Source: an uncultured Christensenellaceae bacterium
GTDB taxonomy: Bacteria > Bacillota > Clostridia > Christensenellales > Borkfalkiaceae
Direction: 5' to 3'
DNA: 40,369 nt
NCBI GenBank assembly: GCA_910588615.1
Contig: CAJUOI010000007.1
Location: forward strand, 27,530 to 67,898
Shown: positions 24,794 to 32,926 of the stretch, one piece after another
Numbering within the stretch: position 1 is the first letter of the stretch
How the letters are laid out: every line of letters starts with the position of its first letter
Made by a program: the position numbers and the translations under genes
Notes under the pieces: model-generated
The model's input: only the letters and a program-made list of their open reading frames with translations
Told to the model about the DNA's origin: nothing
Database searches by the model: none

Positions 24794-26044
24794 ATGATCG
24801 ATTTATCCTGTATCCAAAGCGCAGACCCCGAGCTGTACGAGGCAATGAAAAAAGAACTTGCGCGTCAGCGCGGCAACCTCGAACTGATTGCAAGCGAGAA
24901 TATCGTCTCCCCCGCGGTGATGGCGGCAATGGGAAGCCACCTTACCAACAAGTATGCCGAAGGGTACCCCGGAAAACGATATTACGGCGGATGCGAATTC
25001 GTGGATATCGCCGAAAATTTGGCGCGCGACAGACTGAAAGAGTTGTTCGGCTGCGAACACTGCAACGTACAGCCGCACAGCGGGGCGCAGGCAAATTTCG
25101 CCGTATATTTTTCCGTTTTAAAAACGGGCGATACGGTCATGGGCATGAATCTTTCGCACGGCGGACACTTGACGCACGGTTCGCCCGTAAACTTTTCGGG
25201 GACTTATTTTAATATCGTCCCCTACGGCGTGTCGGCGGAAACGGAGACGATCGACTACGACGAAATGGAAAAGATTGCGCTCGAATGCAAGCCGAAGATG
25301 ATCGTATCCGGCGCAAGCGCGTATCCGAGATTCATCGACTTCAAACGTATCCGCGAAATCTGCGACAGGGTGGGCGCGTACATGTTCGTGGATATTGCCC
25401 ATATCGCGGGGTTGGTGGCGGCGGGCTTGCACCCCTCGCCCGTGCCTTATGCGGATTTCGTAACCACCACCACGCACAAGACGTTGCGCGGACCGCGGGG
25501 CGGCGCGATCATGTGTAAAGAACAGTACGCCAAAGCAATCGATAAGGCGGTATTTCCGGGGACGCAGGGCGGACCCTTGATGCACGTGATTGCCGCCAAA
25601 GCGGTGGCGTTTAAGGAGGCGTTAACGCCGGAATTCAAGGCGTATCAGGCGCAAATCGTAAAAAATGCGGCGGCAATGGCAAAGCGATTTACGGAAAAGG
25701 GCGTGCGACTCGTGTCGGGCGGAACGGATAACCACCTGATGCTCGTAGATTTGAGAAAAGAGGCTTTGACGGGCAAGGAGCTCGAAGCGCTTTTGGACGC
25801 GGCGCATATCACGGCGAACAAGAACACCGTGCCCTTCGAAACGACCTCGCCGTTTATTACGAGCGGACTTCGCATCGGAACGCCCGCCGTTACTTCCCGC
25901 GGCATGAAGGAGGGGGAGGCGGTTGAAATCGCCGACCTCGTTACCGAAATCATTCGCAAAAGGGAAAGCGCGGTGGAAGCGGTTTCCGAAAAGGTCGCTT
26001 CCCTCTGCGCAAGATTCCCCGTTTACGAAAACGATATTTTGTAA
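24794..26044 (+). CDS. glyA: Serine hydroxymethyltransferase
   Basis: PLP enzyme interconverting serine and glycine with tetrahydrofolate; it supplies methylene-tetrahydrofolate, used in this window by MnmG and TrmFO. The 416-aa length is typical. Motifs: ELIASENIVSPAVMAA, NKYAEGYPGKRYYGGCEFVD, VQPHSGAQAN, DIAHIAGLVAAGLHPSP, TTTTHKTLRGPRGG with PLP-lysine Lys229, and the C-terminal GLRIGTPAVTSRG. The start follows AAAAAGGCGG. Confidence 0.97.
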   Translation: MIDLSCIQSADPELYEAMKKELARQRGNLELIASENIVSPAVMAAMGSHLTNKYAEGYPGKRYYGGCEFVDIAENLARDRLKELFGCEHCNVQPHSGAQANFAVYFSVLKTGDTVMGMNLSHGGHLTHGSPVNFSGTYFNIVPYGVSAETETIDYDEMEKIALECKPKMIVSGASAYPRFIDFKRIREICDRVGAYMFVDIAHIAGLVAAGLHPSPVPYADFVTTTTHKTLRGPRGGAIMCKEQYAKAIDKAVFPGTQGGPLMHVIAAKAVAFKEALTPEFKAYQAQIVKNAAAMAKRFTEKGVRLVSGGTDNHLMLVDLRKEALTGKELEALLDAAHITANKNTVPFETTSPFITSGLRIGTPAVTSRGMKEGEAVEIADLVTEIIRKRESAVEAVSEKVASLCARFPVYENDIL

Positions 26045-26053
26045 GGAGCGCGT

Positions 26054-26821
26054 ATGGAACAAAAGACGATCCCGCTGTTGGAATTCGATATGGACAGCGA
26101 AGTGAAATTTACGCCCGAGCATTTCGAGACGACGCCGAGGAATTTGCCCGAGCGGTGCGTTATGTCGTTTTCGCGTTCGAGCATGGAGGCGATTGCGGAA
26201 AAGTACAATGCGACGCTCCTTGCCGAGCCGCAATGTTGCACGTGTTCTCTTCCCGTTTACGGGTTGGATTTCGAGGGGGAGCAAATCGCGCTGACGGTGG
26301 GCTTGCTTGGCGCGGCGGGGGCGGCATCGCAAATCCACGAGCTCGCGGCGGGCGGGGTAAAGAAATTTATCGCCTGCGGCGCGGCGGGTACGCTTACGCC
26401 CAAGCCGCTGGGCGCGCTCATCATTCCGAACGCCGCCGTGCGCGACGAAGGGGCGAGCTTCCATTACGCGCCGCCTTCCTACGAGATCGAGGCGGATGCG
26501 GAGGTCGTTAAAAGCATTTGCAACAGCCTGCAAAAGCTCGGTTTGCCGCACGGAACGGGCAAGACCTGGACGACGGACGGTTTCTACCGCGAAACGGAAG
26601 AAAAAATCGCGTTGCGCAGAAAGCAGGGCTGTCTGACGGTGGAAATGGAGTGCTCGGCAATGATCGCGGCGGCGCGCTATTGCAAGGCGAAATTCGGGCA
26701 GATCCTGTACTGTGGCGACGATTTGAGCGGCACGGAATACGACAGCCGACAGTTCGCGCACGCTACCGACGTGCGGCGCAACCTCGTGGAATACGCCTTA
26801 AAGTGCGTTGGAGATTTGTAG
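26054..26821 (+). CDS. Nucleoside phosphorylase (uridine phosphorylase-like)
   Basis: The 255-aa protein fits the PNP/UDP phosphorylase family: GLLGAAGAASQIHELAAGGVKK and FIACGAAGTLTP near the phosphate- and nucleoside-binding sites, TDGFYRET, and the VEMECSAMIAAARY block, whose MEC/MEL region binds ribose. It would cleave a nucleoside with phosphate to base and ribose-1-phosphate; uridine is the likely substrate by resemblance but specificity cannot be fixed. The ATG follows AAGGAGCG and lies 9 bp after glyA, so the two form an operon in the salvage/one-carbon area. Confidence 0.82.
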   Translation: MEQKTIPLLEFDMDSEVKFTPEHFETTPRNLPERCVMSFSRSSMEAIAEKYNATLLAEPQCCTCSLPVYGLDFEGEQIALTVGLLGAAGAASQIHELAAGGVKKFIACGAAGTLTPKPLGALIIPNAAVRDEGASFHYAPPSYEIEADAEVVKSICNSLQKLGLPHGTGKTWTTDGFYRETEEKIALRRKQGCLTVEMECSAMIAAARYCKAKFGQILYCGDDLSGTEYDSRQFAHATDVRRNLVEYALKCVGDL

Positions 26822-26880
26822 AGGATTGCGTCATTCCGAAACGGCGCAACGATCCTTTGTCGTACAGAGCGTAACGGAGG
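26822..26880. repeat. Hairpin-forming intergenic repeat-like segment
   Basis: AGGATTGCG...CGCAACGATCCT can fold with AGGAT/ATCCT and TGCG/CGCA pairs, and contains GCGTCATTCCG, related to the GTCATT repeats elsewhere in the window. It lies just downstream of the nucleoside phosphorylase stop. The GGAGG at 26876-26880 is one base from a GTG, too close to act as a normal ribosome binding site for it. Confidence 0.4.
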
Positions 26881-26906
26881 CGTGTGCCCGTTCATACCGA
26901 ACAACG

Positions 26907-26933
26907 GCGGGGGAATATTCCCCGCTTTTTTTT
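26907..26933 (+). terminator. Intrinsic terminator immediately upstream of the P-type ATPase start
   Basis: GCGGGG (26907-26912) pairs with CCCCGC (26920-26925) around an AT-rich loop, followed by eight T. It should end the glyA transcript, yet the T-tract finishes only 14 bp before the ATPase ATG, so it may instead control that gene by attenuation. Confidence 0.75.
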
Positions 26934-26947
26934 CATACTTTATCCTT

Positions 26948-29593
26948 ATGGAACAGTATGAAAAGCAGGTTGACGAAGTTTTAAAGGACGTGGGAAGCTC
27001 TTTTCGCGGGCTCACGCAGGACGAGGCTGCGCGCCGCTTGCAAACAAACGGCAGAAACGCTTTGAAGGCGGGCAAAAAAAAGAGCAAGATAGGCTTGTTC
27101 TTCGCGCAGTTCAAAGATTTGATGACGATCATTCTCGTGTTCGCCGCCTTTTTATCGGGCGTGCTCGCCTTCGTTACGGGGGATAAGAGCGAGCTTGCCG
27201 ACACGGCGATTTTGCTTTTTATCATTCTTTTAAACGCTTTCGTCGGTTTTTTACAGCAGTACCGCGCGGACGCGGCGATCGAAAAGCTCAAACAGATGTC
27301 CGTCTGCCGCGCCAAAGTAGTGCGCGGGGGCGCATTGTCCGTCATCGATGCGGAAGAGCTCGTCGTGGGCGACGTCGTCGAAATCGAGGAGGGCGACCGC
27401 ATTCCCGCCGATTGCCGCATTCTCACGTGCGAGAATTTCCGCACGGACGAAGCCGCGCTGACGGGGGAGAGCCGTCCCGTAAAAAAGTCGGACTGTATCG
27501 TTAAAAAACGTGCGCTCGCCGACCGCGCCAATACCGCCTATTTTTCCACCTTTTGCGTGAAGGGTTCGGCGCGGTGCGTGGTTACTGCGACGGGCTCGGA
27601 TACCGAAATGGGGAAAATTGCGGGGATGCTCGGAAAAAACAAGCCCGTTCCCTCCCCGCTCGACAAGACGATCGCCAATCTCGGCAAAATCATTTCCATC
27701 ACCGTTTTAAGCGTCGCGCTCATTCTCTTCGTGGGCGGCTTATTGGCGCATAGGGTAAGTTTTTTGCAGAACGTCATGAACGCCGTCGCGGTTGCCGTGG
27801 CGGCGATCCCCGAGGGCATGGGCGCCGTCGTTACGATCATTCTTGCCATGGGCGTACAGCGCATGGCAAAGTCGCGCGCGGTCATGCGAAAGCTTTCCGC
27901 TGTGGAAACGCTGGGCGGGTGCACCTGTATCTGCTCGGATAAGACGGGCACGCTGACGGAAAACAGGATGACCGTCGAAGAGATCGCTACGGACTTTTCG
28001 CGGCAGACGGAACGCTACGAACGAAGCGTCCGCCAGACGCGGTTGTTGAGCTGTATGCGCGTCTGCCACACGGTAAAGTCGGGCGCCAAGGGCTACGTGG
28101 GCGATCCCACCGAGGTCGCGCTCGTCGAGTATGCGGACAGGTGCAATTTTTCCCTCCGTGCCGAAGCCGTCGGCGGACTCGCGTTTACTTCCGAGCGCAA
28201 GATGATGAGCGTTGCGGCAAACGCGGGCATGGGTGCGCGGCTGTACGTAAAAGGCGCGTTGGACGTTCTGTTGAAAAAGTGCGACAAAATCGCAACGGAG
28301 ACGGGCGACCGCGCGATGACGCAGGCGGACAGACGGGCAATCGAAGCGCGTGCGGCGGAATCGTCGGGACGGGCGATGCGCGTTCTGGCATTTGCCGAGG
28401 GATCGTATACGGGGAGCGTCAGAGAGGAAAATTTAACTTTTTTGGGACTTGCCGCCATGCTCGATCCGCCCAAAGCGGGCGCGAAGGAAGCGGTGGCCGC
28501 CTGCCGCCGCGCGGGAATCCGCACGGTGATGATCACGGGCGACGGCGCGGATACGGCGTTTGCGATCGCCTCCCGTCTCGGAATCGCCGAAAAACGCAGC
28601 GAGGTAGTAACGGGCGATGAACTCGATGAGATGGGCGAGGAAGAGTTCGTGCGCCGTGCAAAGGACTTTACCGTGTATGCACGCGTGTCTCCCAAGCATA
28701 AGAGCGAAATCGTTTCCGCACTGCAAAAGCGGGGCGAAATCGTTGCCATGACGGGCGACGGGGTAAACGACGCGCCCTCCATTCAGGCAGCCGATATCGG
28801 CGTTGCCATGGGCTCGGGCACGGACGTTACCAAAAACGCCGCGGACGTGGTGATTTCCGACGACGATTTTTCCACCATGGTGCACGCGGTGGAGGAAGGG
28901 CGCAACGTCTTTTATAACGTAAAAAAGACGATCGGATTTTTTCTCGCCACCAATCTTGCCGAAGTGCTCGCAGTGCTTATCGTGTCGCTGTTTTTGTGGA
29001 AGTACGAGTTTCTCACCTCCACGCAGCTGCTGTTTGTCAATTTGATCACCGACTCCCTGCCCGTGCTCGCTCTTGGCGTGGAGCGCACGGACGGCGTGAT
29101 GTTGCGTCCGCCCGTTTCGCAGAAGGAGATTTTCTCCAAGAAATCCATGCTCTCCATGCTGTTTTTCGGTGCGGTGCAGGCGGCGATCGTAATCGGATTG
29201 TTTGCCGTCGGGGTGAATGCGTGGGGCAACGGCGCGGCCTCTACGGCGGCGTTCGTGGCGCTGTCGCTTCTGGAACTCTTCCACGCGTTCAACGTGCGCA
29301 AGGACGGCGTCAAGCCGTCGATCAAAGAATATTTCACGAACAAGACTTTGTTGTTGACGGTGCTCGCGGGCATTGCCGTAAACGTGCTGCTGGTAGTCGT
29401 ACCTCCCTTGCGCGCGGCGTTCGATTTGACCGCTCTTTCGCCCGTGCAGTGGGCAATCGTGTTCGCACTGTCGTTTGCGATTATTCCCGTCGGCGAGCTT
29501 TACCGCCTGTTCGGGGCGGTCGGGCGCAAGAGGGTGCGTGCGTCCAAGCCGCGCAGAGCCAAGCGTCTGAAAAAACGGGCGGCGGCAAATTGA
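26948..29593 (+). CDS. Cation-transporting P-type ATPase (IIA, SERCA-like calcium pump)
   Basis: From the ATG at 26948 the protein is about 881 aa. Domains in order: N-terminal cation-ATPase domain (LTQDEAARRLQTNGRNAL), two membrane helices, actuator with ALTGES, M3-M4 with IPEGMGAVV, phosphorylation site CSDKTGTLT (Asp331), nucleotide-binding region, hinge MTGDGVNDAPSIQAADIGVAMG, and M5-M10. M5 has TNLAEV and M6 has VNLITDSLP, matching SERCA calcium-site residues (Asn/Glu and Asn/Asp), so Ca2+ export is the best guess; other cations are possible. The tail is Lys/Arg-rich. An in-frame GTG at 26882 would run through a terminator hairpin and is unlikely. No Shine-Dalgarno precedes the ATG. Confidence 0.92.
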   Translation: MEQYEKQVDEVLKDVGSSFRGLTQDEAARRLQTNGRNALKAGKKKSKIGLFFAQFKDLMTIILVFAAFLSGVLAFVTGDKSELADTAILLFIILLNAFVGFLQQYRADAAIEKLKQMSVCRAKVVRGGALSVIDAEELVVGDVVEIEEGDRIPADCRILTCENFRTDEAALTGESRPVKKSDCIVKKRALADRANTAYFSTFCVKGSARCVVTATGSDTEMGKIAGMLGKNKPVPSPLDKTIANLGKIISITVLSVALILFVGGLLAHRVSFLQNVMNAVAVAVAAIPEGMGAVVTIILAMGVQRMAKSRAVMRKLSAVETLGGCTCICSDKTGTLTENRMTVEEIATDFSRQTERYERSVRQTRLLSCMRVCHTVKSGAKGYVGDPTEVALVEYADRCNFSLRAEAVGGLAFTSERKMMSVAANAGMGARLYVKGALDVLLKKCDKIATETGDRAMTQADRRAIEARAAESSGRAMRVLAFAEGSYTGSVREENLTFLGLAAMLDPPKAGAKEAVAACRRAGIRTVMITGDGADTAFAIASRLGIAEKRSEVVTGDELDEMGEEEFVRRAKDFTVYARVSPKHKSEIVSALQKRGEIVAMTGDGVNDAPSIQAADIGVAMGSGTDVTKNAADVVISDDDFSTMVHAVEEGRNVFYNVKKTIGFFLATNLAEVLAVLIVSLFLWKYEFLTSTQLLFVNLITDSLPVLALGVERTDGVMLRPPVSQKEIFSKKSMLSMLFFGAVQAAIVIGLFAVGVNAWGNGAASTAAFVALSLLELFHAFNVRKDGVKPSIKEYFTNKTLLLTVLAGIAVNVLLVVVPPLRAAFDLTALSPVQWAIVFALSFAIIPVGELYRLFGAVGRKRVRASKPRRAKRLKKRAAAN

Positions 29594-29601
29594 ATTACGT
29601 T

Positions 29602-29629
29602 AAAATCGGCGTTATCCGCCGATTTTTTT
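29602..29629 (+). terminator. Intrinsic terminator after the P-type ATPase
   Basis: Ten-bp stem AAAATCGGCG/CGCCGATTTT, five-base loop, continuing T-tract. Confidence 0.88.
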
Positions 29630-29728
29630 ATGGCGTGCGGGCGTGCGGTAATAATACGAAGCGCCCGAAAGCTTGCTCGATTCGGAATATTTTTGACAAA
29701 ATAGATTATTGCGCGCGCGGGGGGGATC

Positions 29729-29878
29729 ATGACTGTATCCAAAGGGGGAAGGCGGTATAAATAAATTTGGTTGCTCGCAATTTTCGCCGTAAGCGTCGTA
29801 TGCGCCTTTGCTGCTCGGTGCGTGCGCTTTTCGAAACGATTGACTTTCACCGTTCGCCGCGGTATAATAAAACCATGA
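29729..29878 (+). pseudogene. Small membrane-peptide frame interrupted by one in-frame stop
   Basis: An ATG after a G-rich tract opens MTVSKGGRRYK, then TAA (29762-29764), and the same frame continues as a hydrophobic stretch (WLLAIFAVSVVCAFAARC) and a basic tail to TGA at 29876-29878, overlapping the ATG of the cysteine desulfurase as ATGA. Without the TAA it would be a 49-residue single-pass peptide with positive residues at both ends. It may be a decayed small gene or chance; the cysteine desulfurase promoter lies inside it. Confidence 0.3.
29840..29868 (+). promoter_or_regulatory. Cysteine desulfurase promoter, apparently leaderless
   Basis: TTGACT (29840-29845), 17 bp, TATAAT (29863-29868): the best promoter in the window. 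The -10 box ends 6 bp before the ATG at 29875, so the expected transcription start falls on or next to the start codon and no Shine-Dalgarno can exist in the mRNA. Confidence 0.75.
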
Positions 29879-30966
29879 AAGTCTATCTCGACTATGCGGC
29901 GACCGCGCCGCTCGACGGAGAAATCCTCGACAAAATGCTTCCCTATCTCAAAGCGAATTTCGGCAATTCCGATTCCCTGCACTCGTTCGGCAGGGAAACT
30001 GCTTACGCCGTAAGCGAAGCGCGCGAACGCGTTGCGGGCGCGCTCGGCGTTCGGGCGAAGGAAGTGTATTTTACGGCGGGCGGCACCGAGGCGGACAATT
30101 GGGCGGTGCGCGTTTTGGGGGAGGGGAGCGTTTTAACCTCTCCCGTCGAACACCGCGCCGTGCTCGACACCGTGAGGGCGGCGCGAAAGCATACCGTCTG
30201 CGCCGTCGGACGGGACGGACTCGTGTCCGCACAGAACGTGGCGGACGCGCTTGCGCCCGATACGGGGCTTGTTTGCGTCATGGCGGTCAATAACGAGACG
30301 GGCAGCATCCAGCCGCTCGAAGAAATTTCCGCTCTTTGCAGGGAGCGGGGAGCATTGCTCTTTTCCGACTGCGTACAGGCGGGCGGCGCGCTGGATATGA
30401 AGCGGATTGCAAAGTCGTGCGATGCGTTTTCCCTGTCTGCGCATAAGATTTACGGACCGAAGGGGGTGGGCGCGCTCGTCGTAAAGTCGGGGGTGAAGCT
30501 GCGCCCCATGGTGTTGGGCGGCGAGCAGGAACGCGGACTGCGCGGCGGTACCACGAACGTTGCGGGCGTCGTGGGCTTTTCGTACGCGCTTGAAAAGGCG
30601 CAGGCGGAGCGGGAAGAAAACCAACGTAAAATAAAAAAGGTACGTGATTTTTTCGAAGAACGGATTTTGTCCGCCCTGCAAGACGGGGTGCGCGTAGACG
30701 GTTTGAACCGTGTTGCGAATATTTCGCATATCACGCTGAAAGAGGGCAATGGCGCGCTGTTAAACAAGTTGGACTTATACGGCGTGGCGTGTTCGGGCGG
30801 AGCGGCGTGTTCGGCGCATAGCCCGCTTCCTTCGCACGTAATGCTCGCCATGGGGCGCACGGAAGAGGAAGCCCGCCGAGGTTTGCGTTTTTCCTTCGGC
30901 AGAGAGACGACGGAGGAGGAAGCCGCCTTCGCTGCCGACGTGCTTATAAAATGCGTTCGGGAATAA
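29875..30966 (+). CDS. Cysteine desulfurase (NifS/IscS family)
   Basis: PLP enzyme that removes sulfur from cysteine for Fe-S clusters or tRNA thiolation. The 363-aa protein starts MKVYLDYAATAPLD, has the PLP lysine in SLSAHKIYGPKG (Lys191), and the catalytic Cys312 in GAACSAHSPLPSHVM. The start ATG fits the family exactly; an upstream extension from 29767 is not conserved. No mnmA (thiouridylase) or iscU follows. The ATG lies about 7 bp downstream of a near-perfect -10 box, suggesting a leaderless mRNA. Confidence 0.93.
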   Translation: MKVYLDYAATAPLDGEILDKMLPYLKANFGNSDSLHSFGRETAYAVSEARERVAGALGVRAKEVYFTAGGTEADNWAVRVLGEGSVLTSPVEHRAVLDTVRAARKHTVCAVGRDGLVSAQNVADALAPDTGLVCVMAVNNETGSIQPLEEISALCRERGALLFSDCVQAGGALDMKRIAKSCDAFSLSAHKIYGPKGVGALVVKSGVKLRPMVLGGEQERGLRGGTTNVAGVVGFSYALEKAQAEREENQRKIKKVRDFFEERILSALQDGVRVDGLNRVANISHITLKEGNGALLNKLDLYGVACSGGAACSAHSPLPSHVMLAMGRTEEEARRGLRFSFGRETTEEEAAFAADVLIKCVRE

Positions 30967-31124
30967 AAGTTAAGAACAATATATAATCTGTCCCGAAAAA
31001 TTTCCGAAAGCAATTCCGGCATCTTTTGAATTCGTTTTTATAAATACGGCTTCGACAACGGCGCGTATTAAAAATGACTAACGATTGCAAATTATCGGAT
31101 TTCGACAAATACGTTATAATTTTT

Positions 31125-31157
31125 TCCGCCGTCGCGTTCATTCGACGGCGGATTTTT
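31125..31157 (+). terminator. Terminator-like hairpin downstream of the desulfurase, 5 bp after a TATAAT
   Basis: Ten-bp stem TCCGCCGTCG/CGACGGCGGA, eight-base loop, then TTTTT. It probably ends the desulfurase transcript 160 bp after its stop. A TATAAT at 31115-31120 lies just before it without a good -35 box; if it is a promoter, the hairpin would lie at the very 5' end of the next mRNA. Confidence 0.75.
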
Positions 31158-31239
31158 CTTCTAAACGAAAAAATATCGGCATACACTATGATAGCTTGGC
31201 AGGCAAGTCCTGCAAAAATACGTTATAAGAGGTGTCGAT

Positions 31240-32007
31240 ATGAACGAAGAACTCGATTATGCCGAGATGCTGGAAATTCCGGTGGAAACGGTAACGATCA
31301 ACCGCAGGGAGCACAAGAAGCGCCGCCGCGGTGCGGAGGACCTTGGGGAACAGCTCGTGGAGCAGGTGAACGATCGGATGCAGTCCGATACGGCGGAAGA
31401 GGAGCCCGCGCAAGAGGCAGACGACCCCGCCTTTGCGGAAAGCAAGCCCATCGAGCGGGAAGCCAAGCCCGCAAAGCGCAAGCGCGCCGGAATCGGGCGC
31501 AAAATACTGATCGGCGAGCTCGTCGCGGTGTGCGCGCTTTGCGCGGTAATATTCTTTACGAATATCTTTATGACCAACAGCGCCATCAATACCTTCGTCA
31601 GAGGGTTGTTCCAGGGCAGTGCCGAAACGGCGGATAAGCGCACGTATTCCGATTTCAAGCTTTCCTCCGTCGTTAACGAAACGACGGAAGCAGAGCTCAC
31701 CGTTTCCGAAACGGGCGTGCTCTCCTTCACGGCGAAGTGTAGCGTGTATTCTCCCGCAAACGGCACCGTTGCTGCGGTAAACGGTTCGGCGGAAGAGGGT
31801 TATACCGTTTCCGTGCGTCATTCCGACAGCTTTTCCACCGTCATCGGCGGGCTGGACACCGTCTATCTTGCGGCGGGCGATTCTGTATACGGAAATATTC
31901 CCCTCGGCTATTCGGACGGCGAAGGCGCGGTAACCGTAATGATGTATTCGGGCGACCAGCTTCTGAATTGTTACAGTGTCGGTGAAAACGGACTGTCCTG
32001 GAGTTAA
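31240..32007 (+). CDS. SpoIVFA-like membrane protein with degenerate LytM (M23) domain
   Basis: The 255-aa protein has a charged cytoplasmic N-terminus (about 85 residues), one membrane helix (ILIGELVAVCALCAVIFF), a linker, and a C-terminal M23-like fold (CSVYSPANGTVAAVN, GYTVSVRHSDSFSTV, VYLAAGDSVYG). The metal ligands of active M23 peptidases (HxxxD and HxH) are absent, as in SpoIVFA. SpoIVFA holds the intramembrane protease SpoIVFB inactive until late sporulation; here the next gene is a SpoIVFB-like M50 protease, which is the main reason for the call. The ATG follows AAGAGGTG. It could alternatively be another degenerate M23 protein such as SpoIIQ. Confidence 0.7.
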   Translation: MNEELDYAEMLEIPVETVTINRREHKKRRRGAEDLGEQLVEQVNDRMQSDTAEEEPAQEADDPAFAESKPIEREAKPAKRKRAGIGRKILIGELVAVCALCAVIFFTNIFMTNSAINTFVRGLFQGSAETADKRTYSDFKLSSVVNETTEAELTVSETGVLSFTAKCSVYSPANGTVAAVNGSAEEGYTVSVRHSDSFSTVIGGLDTVYLAAGDSVYGNIPLGYSDGEGAVTVMMYSGDQLLNCYSVGENGLSWS

Positions 32008-32845
32008 GAAGAAACGGCTGTCCGTTCATCCGCTGTTCTTTCTGGCGGGAATCGTATCCGCGTTTACGGGCAGTCTTCTCTGGTTTGTAAGCGCGTGTAT
32101 TGCGGCAATCGAACACGAATGTGCGCACGCGTTTGCGGCAAGGCGTTTCGGATTTTCCCTCGATAAAATCGTACTCATGCCCTACGGCGCGGTGATATCG
32201 GGGGATATTTCGGGTATTTCGCCCCGACAAGAGTTGATCGTCTGTCTGGCGGGACCGCTTGCCAATCTTGCAACGGGACTGCTGTTCGTTGCGTTATGGT
32301 GGCTCTTTCCCGAAGTTTATCCCTTTACGGAGGCGGCGGCGAACGTGTCGTTCTCGTTGTTTCTCGTAAACCTTCTGCCGGCGCACCCGCTCGACGGCGG
32401 GCGTATTCTGGGAATCGCGCTGCGCCCTCTGGGCAAGAAAAAGGCGCGCGCCGTGCTCGTTGCGATCACGCTGGCAATTTCTGCGGGGATACTTGGCTAT
32501 TTCGTTTATACGTGTTTCCTCGTGCCGAACTTTTCCGCGCTTGCATTCGGAGCAATGCTGGCGGCAGGTGCGTTCGGCGGCGGAGAATACAACCGTTTAA
32601 GCTTTTGCCGCCGTAAGAGTTTTCTGCGCGGCGTCGAGGAAAAGCGCATCGCCGTGTCGGCGGACTGCACCCTACAGGACGTGTTTCGCTATCTGCGCGA
32701 GGACAGGTACGTCGTGTTCGTTCTGTACGAGAACGAGGAGTTTTTGGGCGAGCTGAGCGAGGCGGACTATATCTCTCTGCTTGAAAAGGGAGACTTGCGG
32801 ACGACGCTTCGAAATTGTTTACCGGAATTTGCAAAAGGGGCTTGA
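31976..32845 (+). CDS. SpoIVFB-like site-2 protease (M50 family)
   Basis: Intramembrane metalloprotease. The 289-aa frame has HExxH as EHECAHAF (His47, Glu48, His51), several membrane helices, the second motif NLLPAHPLDGGRIL with the third ligand Asp, and a C-terminal CBS-like region (AVSADCTLQDVFRYLRE). In Bacillus, SpoIVFB cleaves pro-sigma-K. It overlaps the SpoIVFA-like gene. The start is uncertain: GTG codons at 31976 and 31982 are in frame, while the conserved region KKKRLSVHPLFF begins at about 32005 with no ATG nearby; none has a good site. The -35 box of the next promoter overlaps its stop. Confidence 0.85.
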   Translation: MSVKTDCPGVKKKRLSVHPLFFLAGIVSAFTGSLLWFVSACIAAIEHECAHAFAARRFGFSLDKIVLMPYGAVISGDISGISPRQELIVCLAGPLANLATGLLFVALWWLFPEVYPFTEAAANVSFSLFLVNLLPAHPLDGGRILGIALRPLGKKKARAVLVAITLAISAGILGYFVYTCFLVPNFSALAFGAMLAAGAFGGGEYNRLSFCRRKSFLRGVEEKRIAVSADCTLQDVFRYLREDRYVVFVLYENEEFLGELSEADYISLLEKGDLRTTLRNCLPEFAKGA

Positions 32846-32870
32846 AAAATACGTTCGGATATGATACAAT
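32842..32870 (+). promoter_or_regulatory. Probable promoter of the RNase E/G gene
   Basis: TTGAAA (32842-32847), 17 bp, TACAAT (32865-32870), overlapping the stop codon of the upstream protease gene. Confidence 0.65.
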
Positions 32871-32926
32871 CAATGTTGGTTGAAAAGTAACGGAATGAAC
32901 GAATTGCGGGATAAAGGACCCAACGA

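Noticed and set aside
25622..26761. Leftward 379-codon open frame across glyA and the nucleoside phosphorylase
   Set aside because: Spans two well-supported genes and has antisense-type composition.
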